DNA of 64,000 bases from Liriodendron chinense. Lineage: Eukaryota; Streptophyta; Magnoliopsida; Magnoliales; Magnoliaceae. The first letter of the stretch is position 1. Every line of letters starts with the position of its first letter. A program made the translations under genes and the position numbers. Location of the stretch: positions 1,178,001 to 1,242,000 of the forward strand of contig ML058449.1 in the NCBI GenBank assembly GCA_003013855.2. The letters are read 5' to 3'. Positions 20,145-31,929 of this stretch are shown piece after piece. The notes beneath the pieces were generated by a model. That model ran no database searches. It was not told the DNA's origin and saw only the letters and a program-made list of their open reading frames with translations.

Positions 20145-23100
20145 TGTAACGCCCTGATTTTCAAAACCCGAGTTTTAGACTCGTGTTCCAAATATCCGAG
20201 CGTTAGCCTATGAAAATAACCCACATTTCATTCCATTTTCAAGTTTGTTTCCAAACAAGGTATTCATAGCGAAAGAAAACAATCCATGCACATAGGAAAT
20301 GTATAGCATGCACCCAAAGTGTCAGAGTGGTGCCCATAAGGCTTATACAAACCAAATTTTCTTAATTTAAATAGGAGTATAGTAATGAACAATTACAATT
20401 ATATACAAAATTTTAAAGCAACAACCATCAGATGCGGCCCTTTATGTCAACGACATCAGCATAACCTGGGCATCATTTAAATCACCTGCATCACCTGTAC
20501 GGTTGAATTTTAAACAGCATGAGTGGCCAGCTCAATATGAGGTCCCCTCGAAATTACACACCAGCATTGTTAGCCAAGTATAGTTCGAAAAGTAAACATA
20601 TATATACAAAACATCCATAGTGCAATCTTTCTTAAATGCATGAATGTATGCATATGTTCTTCAGCCTGGGGATACACATCCAGCTGGAAAATGTGGTCTG
20701 AAAGTTACTAAGGACACACATCAGCCCCAAAAATGTAAATCCATTAATTGGTGATCCGGAAGTCACTATGGACACACATCGGCCTCACCCAGTGGTTTGG
20801 AAGTCACTAAGGACACACATCAGCCCCACAACGCAAATCCATCACGAGTAGCCATCACCAGCGAAAATACCAAAGATATGTGCTCTTAGTGAATGACGCC
20901 CTTTATGGTGGTCTGGAGCTAGCAAAAATACCTCAAGGGTACATGCTCTTAGCAACCAAACCACACGACGGTAATATGGCTAGTCACCACACGTTCCGTC
21001 TGTGCCATGATATGCAGGATTAAACCAATCATTATTAGTCCAATTACACCCAAACTAATTATAAATTATCCTTACAACTAGTGGCCTTTCAACACAAAAT
21101 TTCTCCATATATTCTCCAACACAAGTCCAACTAGGGACTCAATTAAGAACTCAACCCAACAAGATATGTAGTCCAACAAGTCCATCCAAGGACATAATTA
21201 ATAATAATTCCATTAGCCACAAGGGCACAACTCATCATTTAATCGCTTTGCAAGGCCACTAGTTTAAGGTACCATCTAATACGTGTGATCACAACCATCC
21301 AATCCCACTTCACAATCAAATTCCATATTCCATACATGAGCGATATTTCTCACAAATTAAAATGGCATTATATGATCCATAAACAATTCATAAGTGTGAA
21401 CAAAGTTGAGCATATGATTTAAGAGCTTATCCAAATAACTAACACATGCAAACATGGGGTAAAGCTAACAATTATCAGTAGATATTAAATATAAAGCTAT
21501 TACTTAAACTAACATGGAAGTGGCAAGCTTAAGGGGATGAATCATCACCTAAGATTTTGATCGCCTAAGTAGCTTAGTTTGACTCATCTTGCTACCAAGT
21601 GTTGGTGTTGATTAAAATTATCAAATTCCTATAACCAAATAAGGTTCCAGAAAGTTTTACATAAATGGTGGACCCCACAGATGTTTCCCCACGTAGATTT
21701 CTAATTAAACGGAATTTCCATGCAAAAGTGATTTTTGGCTAGTTTGGGTCTAATTTGTGGTAACAAGGGGTCATCTTCTAGAGAAATAAAATAACCATCT
21801 GGTAGCCCTATGCATGGGTTTCAAAACCCATAAGAAGTACTCCCTTGGTTGCACACATTTTAGCGTTGACCCAAACATGGGCACCTAGAATAGTGGTGCA
21901 GAAAACAGTACAATAATGGTTTCGACCCAACTTTGGGCATGTACCACCATCAACTGGGGCCACATTTTTACTTGCTGTCAAGTGCCTCTGGTAGAACCAT
22001 AGGTGATCTACAAAACCCATATAATAGGCCTTGCCAGATACACACATGAAAGTTTTAGCATATGGCCAAACATGGCTACTTGAAATTTCTGCGCAGAAAT
22101 TTCTACACAACTTTTCTCGGCCCCATTTTGGGATCAAATTCTCGATCACGTGGGGTCTGCCTTGGCCAAGGTAAGATGTCATTCATGTAGCCACATATAA
22201 AGAATAAAAATCCCAAGTGGTGGACCCCACATTGATCGCACGTGGGGCCCACCAAGGACACCCAAACATGCCAAAACACTAAAAATCAAACAGACTTCAA
22301 AAATGGAAAGCTGAACTTTGCAACCTTCATGGGAGTGGTTCGACCGTGAGCATACCTAGCCCCAAGCTGTCTAACTGGCAGTGGAGGGCGCACATACCAT
22401 ACCACTAGAAACAGTGTGATTGAGTGCTCCACCATTAAAAATTCCAAAGAGACCATAGTAGTGTTCTGGTAATGTTTATTTTCAATCCAAGCTCTTGATA
22501 ATGTCAATAAGGTCTTGATGAAGGGAAAATATAAATATCAGACCCAAAAATTTTGTGTCAATATGGGCTTCACACGGTTAGAGTAACACCCATTTAAGCA
22601 GGATAACACCTAATTCGCGCCCCCCCACAGTCACCTTCTATTTTCTCTCTCTTTCTTATTCTAGCAACCAAATCCTCCTTAGGGTTTCGGGCAGGGGGCT
22701 AGGTTTTTCAGAAACAGAAAGAGGCTTTTATAGCCGCTGAGACTTATCCGGATAAGATCGGATGGCTTAGAATGCAAGGCTAGTTTACCACCGCCTATTG
22801 CACCAATGACCTGAAATTTGGAGATTCGAAACTCAATCAGACTGCATGGTTTAGATCAGACAGCGTGGGGGTGTTTCTCAGGTTGTGGGCCACCCTTTGA
22901 TAGTTTCTGATCAGTTCATTGATCATGGTGGGGCCCACTTTTTGAAGGGATACCAGCGGATCTCTTTTATCCAACGAGAAATTCCGCCGCGGCCAAAATC
23001 TCGTGCTACGAGATTGAAATTCGAAAATCTCTCCTCCAACGCATGCCGCCCTAGCAGGGACGGCTAGGATGAGCAGAGAGGAGGCTTCTGGAAGCAGATG

Positions 23101-24489
23101 GAGGGCCAGGATTGTGCCAGCGCGAAAGGAGGGAAATTCCTTCCGCCTTTGGAAAGGTGTCTACGGACAACCTAAATGAGGAAATGGATAGAGGGTCGAG
23201 ATCAGATTTCAATGGACGGCTAGGAGAAGAGGAGAGGCTCCCGATTGGATTGCCAGCGAAGCCCTTCGGTTTCCGTTTTTTGGTAAAACAGCCACGCACG
23301 GCGTTGTTTGGACCCCTGTAGAGTGTCCGTGAATGCGAAAAAGCTTGAGAGGATGACGTAGTTTTACTCAGACTTCAGTGTTATTAAAGATGGACGGTTT
23401 AGATTGGCACAAGGTGGGTCGCATCGGTCACGATCCAGTGATTATCAAGCTGCTGGAGACAAAACCCGCCCCAGCAGCCAGACTTTGTCTCTGAACTGCG
23501 TGCCGTACCACGATCGGAAACGAGAGCCATTGCGTATGGTTTGTCTCAGATGACCTGCGAGTCTGATGGACGGTTTGGATTATTCCGGCCGGCACCGTAG
23601 GTGGGCCACGACCAACGGACAGCAGACGCTCTCCGTTTAAAACGGCGTTCGGCGGGAGAAGTTGAAAAAGGGTGCAAGAACCCTTCCTTTTCGGACGGGG
23701 TCGGGTGGAACCTGGTTTGATCGGGGCTATGGCCTGGTGCACCGCAGCTATGCATTGCCCTGTGCACTTGCAAGGCTCCAAAGTGGCTTCCATAAGGATG
23801 TTCTGTGGGATCCACTCCACCCATTGAGTTCCAGTGGTCCAAATGGGACATCATTCCAACGTTCAGATAGATCCAAGGCTTAAATGGGCCAAGCTTAGTG
23901 AATTTTGGAGATATGCCTATTGATGGCGATCCAACAGTCAGATTATCTTCAAATTCCAACAGTAGGGTTTCTATGAGCTCCTGGCTTAATCTAGAGGGAC
24001 TTGAATGGTTTATTCCGGAATCAGGTGGTCGAATTACTAGATTAGGGTTGGATTACTGAATTGAAGACGTTGTGGGCCTAATGAACGGCGGATTTTTGGG
24101 TTTATCTGCCTAATAACGCAAATCTGATGGGCAAATCTCGCTGGTAGATTGAACACTTTATGGATTTGTTCGATGAGTTCATCGTCTAGATCAATGATCA
24201 CTAATTGATCAAATTGTGTAATTATTGTAGTTGAAGATTAGGTCGCCTCTTTATTAGTCGTGGTTCTGATTGAATGATGGCTCTGTTGATCCAGGACCAA
24301 CTACTGGACATGAATGGTTGGATTCACTTATAGGATTCTCTAATGCTCAAGACTTCCTCAACTTAGTTTTAGGTGTAATCTTTTAAATTTTTGGAGTTTA
24401 AACCTAACATGCATGTAAGATTTCTTAATTTATCTGAAGAACGACTAATTTATGAGAACACCTGAGTATTAGAAGACCAAGGTGTTATA
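20145..24489 (-). mobile_element. Solo LTR, ~4.3 kb, probably Ty3/gypsy
   Basis: The block interrupts copy A of the 2.2-kb family exactly between GCCCC (20140-20144) and GCCCC (24490-24494). Copy B reads GGGCCCCACATGATGG straight through at about 26705, so a pre-insertion site is in the window. The ends are TGTAACGCCC on the left and GGTGTTATA on the right. On the minus strand it starts TATAACACC and ends GGGCGTTACA, i.e. TG...CA with the first G changed to A. A minus-strand TATA box, CTATAAAAG, lies at 22733-22725, followed by a leader with AAACCCTAA; this orients the LTR on the minus strand with about 1.75 kb upstream of the TATA box. TGTAACACC-type ends and a length above 4 kb recall Tekay/Del LTRs, but that is recollection. 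No coding domain was found in any frame; ORFs at 21808-22182 and 23428-23959 resemble nothing known to me. Confidence 0.75.
22725..22733 (-). promoter_or_regulatory. TATA box of the 4.3-kb solo LTR
   Basis: CTATAAAAG on the minus strand, preceded by GC-rich sequence and followed about 60 bp downstream by C/T-rich and GA-rich leader sequence. It is the only well-placed TATA motif seen in this LTR. Confidence 0.5.
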
Positions 24490-25397
24490 GCCCCACATGA
24501 TGGATGACCTACATCAAAGTGGGCCCCATATAAGGGATGCTCTACATCAAAAGTCTAATGATAAATGGGTTATAGACACTTTACATTGTGCGGGATGACC
24601 AATTGCAATAAGATCTGAATTGTTAATGACTTCCTAAATTTTCAATTTGACCACTCTAAAAAATTCCAAACAAAGCCTAACTCCATACCCAAACCAAGCC
24701 CAAATACAATTGTAGAGCTAAGTCCCAATTCCATACTCAAATTAAGTGTCAAATCATAAGTTAATTTAAGGCCAATCTTAAGCTAAACCCTAGGCTAAAT
24801 CCTAAGCTATTTTCCAAGCCTAGCCAACCTTAAAATTTAAGACAAATTCAAGTCAAAATTGAGCCAAATCCAAGAAATGCATTAGGGGAGGCTTATTGAA
24901 GGGAGAACACATCCAAAAGTCAACTTTCCCCCTAAAATGCCCTTAGATTTTTTTTCAATTACACCCTCTACCACTCTCGAAACAAATGAGGGAATGCCAT
25001 GTGGCACCGAGGCCCCTTAGCTAATGAGAACATTCCATGTGTTATTTTTAACCCTCGCCTACCCTTTAATTACCTCATTGCCATCCCTCCAACTATAAAA
25101 AGGGGTTTCTTCCTCTCATTCTCTATATACTAAAGAAAATGAGATAGGAGGGAGCTCACTCACACCCTTCTTCTCCTTAAGCCCTTAGCTTAACCACCCA
25201 ACCTAGCTCAACCTATCTTAACCTAGCCAACCAACCTAGCCCAACCTATCTCAAATCCATCATCCATTCAATACAAGTTGTCTCAACGGTTTAAATCTTG
25301 TAGAGTAGGGTTAGGGTTGAAGATATCCAACCATCTCTTCTATAAAGAGTGTTGGGTCTCTTTTTCACTCTCCCACATCTCCATCTTGCAGAGTATG

Positions 25398-27620
25398 GTT
25401 GAAGTATCAGATCTGATCTTAAGCTTGGGCTATACAAACACCAACCCGATAAAGCTTGGGTTGGGCTTAGGTTGAGGTCTCAAGTTGACTGACCTAATCT
25501 GAACCTGATCTATATACAACTTATAATTTTATTATATTGTAGTTAAGTAAACTTATTAATTTATAATTATTTAGTAAGCAAATTTATAATGTTTGAATTT
25601 GATATGCTTGAGTGTTAAATGAGTAGTTGTCCTATATTTTAGCTTATTTGTTTAGAAAAAGTAAAGTTCTTTACGATAAATAACTATGTATATAATTAAT
25701 AAAGCCATAAGTATAAAAAATAAGATGTGTATTGAAATAAAATAGACTAAAGTAATAACAAAAATATTAGCATGTATCAGCCCTCTTTCTTTCTCATCTC
25801 CCCCCTCTTTCTTTCTCATCTCTCCACGTGCTGCACACTCCATATCAAAGGTGGCCCTGCATAATGAACACCCCATATCAAAGCTGGGATCTAAATGATG
25901 GGCAGTGGACATTAAAGGTGTATCTCACATGATGGACAATTAACAACGAAGGTGGGCCCACATGATGGATGACCCACATTAAGGTGAGACCCACATAATG
26001 GCGGTCCACATCAAAGGTTGTCCCCATAAGATGGATGGTGATATTAAGGGTAGACCAAAGGAACTTAAGGGATAAGTACTTATGTGATGTTGGAAAACAA
26101 ACATAGTTTTCTACCTTTTGGCTTATAAGCATGTTTTTAGCAAGCATATTTGTCTGTTGAATAAGTAGAAACCAAGATAAGTTACTTGAGGTATAAGTAG
26201 CTTATGTGAAGTAACTTACCATCCAAACAAGCCATTAAATAAGGTCGTTTAGATATCACTGGGTAACCTTTTTAACTTATGTAAGTTAATAAGTTTCGTT
26301 TTTAAATTAGTTTGGTAAGCATCATTGTAAAGTAGCTTGATGAAAGTAACTTATCCCTGTAAGTTTTTATTTTTTGATTTTCAACTTCTCTCACTCCCTC
26401 CCTCTATGTGATGGATGGTCCATCTTAAAGGAGGCCCACATGCCGGGTGGTTCACGTCAGAGATGGGGATGGGGCACACAATGGACGATCCATATTAAAG
26501 GTAGGCCCCGCATTATGGATGAACCCACATCAAGGTGAGCCCACATAATGGATTGTTCACATCAAAGGTAGACCCTTAATGATGAATGGACCACATTTAA
26601 GGTGGGGCCCACATGATGTACATTCCATATTAAAGATGGGCTCCATGTGAGGGGCGATGGATGATGAAGGTGGTCCCACATGATGGACAATAATATTGAA
26701 GGCGGGCCCCACATGATGGATGACCTACATCAAGGTGGGCCCCATATAATGGACGTTCTACATCAAAGGTCTAATGATAAATGGGCTGTAGACACTTTAC
26801 ACTGTGTGAGATGACCAATTGCAATAAGATCCGAACTGTTAATGACTTCCTAAATTTTCAATTTGACCACCTTAAAAAACTTCAAACCAAGCCCAGCTCT
26901 ATACCCAAACCAAGCCCAATTTCATATCCAAACCAAGCCCAAATCCAATCCTAGAGTTGAGTCCCAATTACATACTAAAATTAAGTGTCAAATCAAGTTA
27001 AATCATAAGCTAATTTAAGGCCAATCTTAAGCTAAATCCTATGCTATTTTCCAAGCCTAGCCATTCTTAAAATCTAAGACAAATTCAAACCAAATTTGAG
27101 CCAAATTCAAGAAATGCATTTAGGGGAGGCTTATTGAAGGGACAACATATCCAAAAGTCAACTTTCTCCCTAAAATGCCCTTGAATTTTTTCTCAATTAC
27201 ACCCTCTACCATTCTCAAAACAAATGAAGGAATGCCATGTGGCACCAATGCCCTTTTAGCTAATGAAAACATTCCATGTGTTATTTTAACCCTCACCTAC
27301 CCTTTAATTACATCATTACCATCCCTCCAACTATAAAAATGAGTCTTTTCCTCTCATTCTCTATATACTAAAGAAAATGAGATAGGAGGGAGCTCACTCA
27401 CACCCTTCTTTCTTAAGCCCTTAGCTTAACCACCCAACCTAGCTCAACTTATCATAACCTAGCCACCCAATCTAGCCCAACCTATCTCAAATCCATCATC
27501 CATTCAATACAAGTTGTCTCAACGGTTTAAATCTTGTAAAGTAGGGTTAGGGTTGAAGATATCCAACCATCTCTTCTACAAAGAGTGTTAGGTCTCTTCT
27601 TCGCTCTCTCACATCTCCAT
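25398..27620 (+). repeat. 2.2-kb repeat family, copy B (complete)
   Basis: Starts AGTATCAGATCTGATCTTAAG directly after the end of copy A, so A and B are a tandem pair. It carries the same parts: the TTACTTGAGGTATAAGTAGC segment, the 36-bp degenerate array (25850-26020 and 26400-26770), the TATA-like AACTATAAAAATG (about 27330) and the leader to about 27620. It is the reference for the solo-LTR empty site and for the left arm of the large inverted repeat. Confidence 0.75.
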
Positions 27621-29858
27621 TTGATAGTTATTTCACATGCCATGTTTATTGTTTTCTCTTTATTTCACTTATAATTAGTTGCAACACTTTTTCTATCTCT
27701 AGGGTCCTTGTTCTTCTAGCCGATTTAAACGGTATGGCCTTATCGATTTTTTTGAATTTCCATATTGGCTAATATTCTTTTTTATCTTTGCTTGAAAATT
27801 TTGAAAAATTATTAGTTAAATAGGAAGAACATGTAAAACATTATAATTTATCAATTTCTCTAATGTTTTCAACATGAAATGATGTATCAAATCATTTATT
27901 GATAAGAATGTTGTCTGTCAGCTTGTCCTTATGAAAGTCAACCAAGTAGGTCTTAAACAAACACATATTAATTATACTTTGATAGATTATGACTTATTAT
28001 ATAAAAATAGAATATAAGGATTATGAAAAAAAGTAAAAAAATGAATAAAAGAAGATAATTACCTCTTGTTTTGTTTTTTTCCTTCTCAAAATGGTTCATT
28101 ATACTTTAACTAATTGAATATCGGCCAAATGGTCATTTTGAAAGAAATGACTTGTAACGAACAAATGTAGGGCAGCCATGTACTCAAGCGAGGATATGGA
28201 TTGAATTCACTAGTATCAGGACCCCTTTGTGTATATCAACAAAAAGGATCATGTTTCTCATACATTGATTGATGGCTGCTCGAGTACATGGCTGCTCATA
28301 CAGAAAGGTTCAGGACCCCTTTGTGCATATCAACAGAAGCTTAAATTCTCAGGATATGGATTGAATTCGTCAGACCCTCTACATGAGGGAAGATATTCAT
28401 GGTGGTAACAGGACCACCTAATCACTCATGCCACATTTGTGGGCCCTATATGATCATGCATGTTTGACCCCTTGATGATAGATTTAGGAGTTCTAATGTT
28501 ACTTTTGTTAATATTGCTCTTTAGGCAGTAGTGGTATGACCAAAATACACCTTTTGGACCATCTTTTATTCATAAACAAGGGTGATTTATTGGGTTCTCT
28601 CTTTGTTTAAACCTATCCAAAGTTTTTATTGGCAAGGTATTAAATAACAGTAATAGTAATGGTTGTTACTATCCTGTAACAGTCTGAAAACATTTAAAGA
28701 AGAAACTATATATTAGCCCAGTATTAATTTGTTACTGTTCTACATTGGTACGTTACATGCCATTTCTTTCATAACGACCAATTGATTGATATTCAATGAG
28801 TTGAAGAAGAATGAACCATTTTGAGAATGAAAAAAAAGAAAAGAACAAGAGGTAATTATCTTACTCTTTTATTATTTTTTTATAATCTTTATATTCTATT
28901 TTATATAATGGGCCATAATCCATCAAAGCATGCTTGATATGTGTTTGTCTAGGACCTACTTGGTTAACTTTTATCAGGTTAAGCCAGGATACAACATTCT
29001 TATCAATGAATAATATGATACACCATTTAATGCATGTTGAAAACATTAGATAAATTGATAAATTATGATAGTTTGTACAGTTTTTCCTATTTAACTACTA
29101 ATTTTTCAAAATTTTTCAAGCAAAGATAAAAAAGAATGAATCTTAGTTAATATGAAAATTTAGAAAAACTGACAAGCCCATACACTCAAATTGACTAAAA
29201 GAGCGAGGACTTTAAGATAGAAAAAGTATTGCAACTAATTATGAGTGAAATAAAGGAAAAAACAATAAACATACCATGTGAAATGACTATCAAATGTTGA
29301 TGTGGGAGAGGGAAAGAAGAGACCTAACACTCTTCGTAGAAGAGATGGTTGGATATCTTCAACCCCAACCCTACTCCATAAGATCTAATCCGTTGAGACA
29401 ACTTGTATTGAATGAATGATGAATTTGAGATAGGTTGGGCTAGGTTGGGTGGCTAGGTTAGGATAGGTTGAGATAGGTAGGTGGCTACGCTAAGGGCTTA
29501 ACGAAAAGAACGGTGTGAGTGAGCTGCCTTTTTTCTCCTTTTCTTTATTATATTGAGAATGAGAGGAAGAGACCCCTTTTTATAATTGAAGGGATGATAA
29601 TGATGTAATTAAATGGTAGATGAGGGTTAAAAAAATAACATATGGAATGTTCTCATTAGCTAAAAGGGCTTTGGTGCCACATGACATTTCCTTATTTGTT
29701 TTAAGAGTAGTAGAGGGTGTAATTAATAAAAAATCCAAGGGCACGACCCCTTTATCATTAGACCTTTGATGTAGAGTGTCCATTATGTGGGGCCCACCTT
29801 GATGTAGGTCATCCATCATGTGGGGTCCACCTTCAATATTATTGCCATCATGTGGGAC
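26675..29858. repeat. Large inverted repeat (arms ~1.5 and ~1.1 kb, loop ~0.56 kb)
   Basis: 26675-28176 and 28735-29858 are inverted copies. Pairs include TTCTCAAAATGGTTCATT (about 28083) with AATGAACCATTTTGAGAA (28811), TGATAGTTATTTCACATG (27621) with CATGTGAAATGACTATCA (29274), and CATGATGGATGACCTACATC (26712) with its inverse near 29800. The right arm lacks about 400 bp, joined at AATGATAAAGGGGTCG read on its minus strand. The loop (28177-28734) contains two related copies of a phrase around AGGACCCCTTTGTG. No ORF of note; transcription through it would give a long hairpin RNA. Confidence 0.8.
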
Positions 29859-29859
29859 T

Positions 29860-30250
29860 AGCCATCAACTCAGGTTCTTGCTATTTTAAGGAGTCATGTA
29901 GTACTCAAGCACAACCCGTTTGTGCTTATATGTTTGTTTGACAACTCCCACTACATAACTTGCCTATAATGGTTGGGTTAGTATTAATGGCATGCATGTG
30001 GTGTCAATGTGAGACTGCCATTTATAATAGCCTGGGAGAAGAGAAAGGTTTATGTCTACGTGGCCAGCTGATTTCAAACTTTTGACCATTTACCATTTTA
30101 AAAGCCAACTTCAAGTTGTAAGATAACGATGATATTAATGAATTCCTGTTCTTTTTCCATCATGTTGACATTTTTCCTTCTATACAAAAGCTTAAAATGC
30201 GGTATTAGTCAATTTTATTACCATGAGGATGACAATGCGGATGGCACATG
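29860..30250. other. Intergenic DNA, nothing recognised
   Basis: No ORF above 60 codons, no RNA gene, and no repeat end seen apart from the end of the inverted repeat at about 29858. Confidence 0.4.
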
Positions 30251-30254
30251 GACT

Positions 30255-30520
30255 TGTTACCATTACGAAACGAGGAGTGCTAACTATGAGCAGATAAAAG
30301 ACTGAACTGTAATTCCAATCGCTCGTTGTCAAATTTGACCATCGTCATGATCATGACTCTTGGCTGGCTGGTCCAATGCTCATAACACTTGCATATATGC
30401 ATCTTTTCTTTCTCGACATAATTCATATTTTACATTCTATTATAAAGGTTGGCATCACATTTATGCATGCTCCAATGTCCGCATTTCAACGTGTGATGTA
30501 CCGCCTTATTAAAGTTTTTT
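30255..30520 (+). repeat. Dispersed partial monomer of the 0.7-kb tandem repeat
   Basis: GACTCTTGGCTGGCTGGTCC, TTGCATATATGCATCTTTTC, AATTCATATTTTACATTC and AACATTTATGCATGC-like phrases follow the same order as in each unit of the array at 34078-37165. It lies 3.8 kb upstream of that array, beyond the ycf2 insertion. Confidence 0.65.
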
Positions 30521-30599
30521 GGAAGGATAGTGTATGGTATGTACACGTACATCATAAAAAACTTAAACTAATTTATAGCTAGTTTACAGCCGTTGGAAT

Positions 30600-31925
30600 T
30601 TAACTTTAACAATGTAAAATACTCATCAACGCACTATGGTTAAGATAAGAAGTTAGCTGTTGTGGATGATCGAATGTAAACGTCTTAATTGTGTCCTTAA
30701 TTAATTTTATGATGATGTGATAGTCCAAAATCAAAATCAATAGTTGGCTAACTTAATCTATTCATTAAGGGTTATCTCGATGGTTTGGATTGATGGTTAC
30801 TCAAGTTCATAATGATATATAGGTTCAAGATGTGTAGATGTGTGTACATGTATATGTACATGAAAGTAGGAACCTTACAACATGGTTTCAATAATAACTT
30901 AATTATATACCTAGGTGACAAGAAATGTGAATGAGACAGATCCATGAATAGATGCGCGCATGAGCAGATATGAAGATCTAATAATTTAGTTTACTATGAT
31001 CGGGTCATCCAAAAGTGAAATGGATGATTGGATATCTTAATTTAGAAATAAGTAGTTGTTTGAATAGTTGGTTTGACAAACAATCATATATAAGAAAATA
31101 TATGAGGGCTCAAAGTTTAGTACAATGGGTATGTGGATCTAGGGGTGTGTACTTACGTATTCATTTAAGCATCTCTACTAAAAAAATTTAAGTACTAAAA
31201 TACACATGTGGGAAAACACTCGTATACCTACTCATGTGCATAATTTTTTAGGTTATTATAGTGGGTCCTATGTCTGACACAAGTATGTCATTTAATCAAA
31301 TCACGCCATGCTGTTGCCCATATGTATTGGTTATGAGAAGGGATAATACCCAATCCAAGTCCATTCTGCACAGATTTGATATTATAGACATGTGATGTTG
31401 GAGTCAGTGCCTTAGAAAACCATTCGTGCCCTAATTTGCTAGCCATGTGGATGCAATTGGGCGAATCTTAGTAGTTGATCGTGGTGACAATGGGTCTTAG
31501 ATTAGACTTATGATATGAGTTAGACAGATTTATTCTTACTATCATCTTATTATTAATGGGTTTGTTGAGGAGTGAGTCATTTTCTAGTCATTGAAAACTT
31601 GAAATTGGACATGACACTTATTGACTTGGTAGAGTCGTGATCTCGATACCCTGTTAAACTATGACCGTCACAAGTGTGTGGGACACTTGTTGACATCAAT
31701 TTATTAAATGTACGATCATCTTATGTGAGGGGACTGACTTAGTTCAGGATGGATAGTCTCCACCATTGGGAGCCAACTTGGTGTCGGTTTATGCTTTGCC
31801 CTTACCCTGCATAAGAGTGTGAGTGTTCCATGAACAAAAGGATTTATATTTAGAGCTTTAATCACTTATATTGGTAGATCGAGATCAAGTCAACAGTCTA
31901 GGGCCTCATATGTTCCTTTTATAGT
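30600..31925. other. Intergenic DNA, weak dispersed repeat, no gene
   Basis: 30790-31060 shares wording with 3940-4180 (AAAAGTGAAATGGATGATTGG). The rest has no ORF or recognisable element up to the start of ycf2 homology near 31930. Confidence 0.35.
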
Positions 31926-31929
31926 AGTA

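Larger units (their letters stand above)
18877..25394 (+). repeat. 2.2-kb repeat family, copy A (split by a solo LTR)
   Basis: 18877-20144 plus 24490-25394 together correspond to 25398-27620. Order of parts: an AGTATCAGATCTGATCT start; an AT-rich segment; a degenerate tandem array of units of about 36 bp (CACATGATGGATGACCCACA, AAGGTGGGCCC) at 19280-19470 and 19850-20144; a CAAACCAAGCCCAA-rich stretch; a TATA box (AACTATAAAAAGG, about 25091); and a leader ending GTAGGGTTAGGGTTGAAG. The TATA box and leader suggest an LTR-like or other transcribed element, but the family is not identified. Confidence 0.7.

Noticed and set aside
21808..22182. 124-codon minus-strand frame in the 4.3-kb solo LTR
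   Set aside because: No similarity to gag, pol or any domain I know, and Cys-rich phrases appear to be chance; long LTRs often carry such frames.
23428..23959. Two overlapping 130-137-codon minus-strand frames
   Set aside because: GC-rich LTR sequence, overlapping in different frames, with no recognisable domain.
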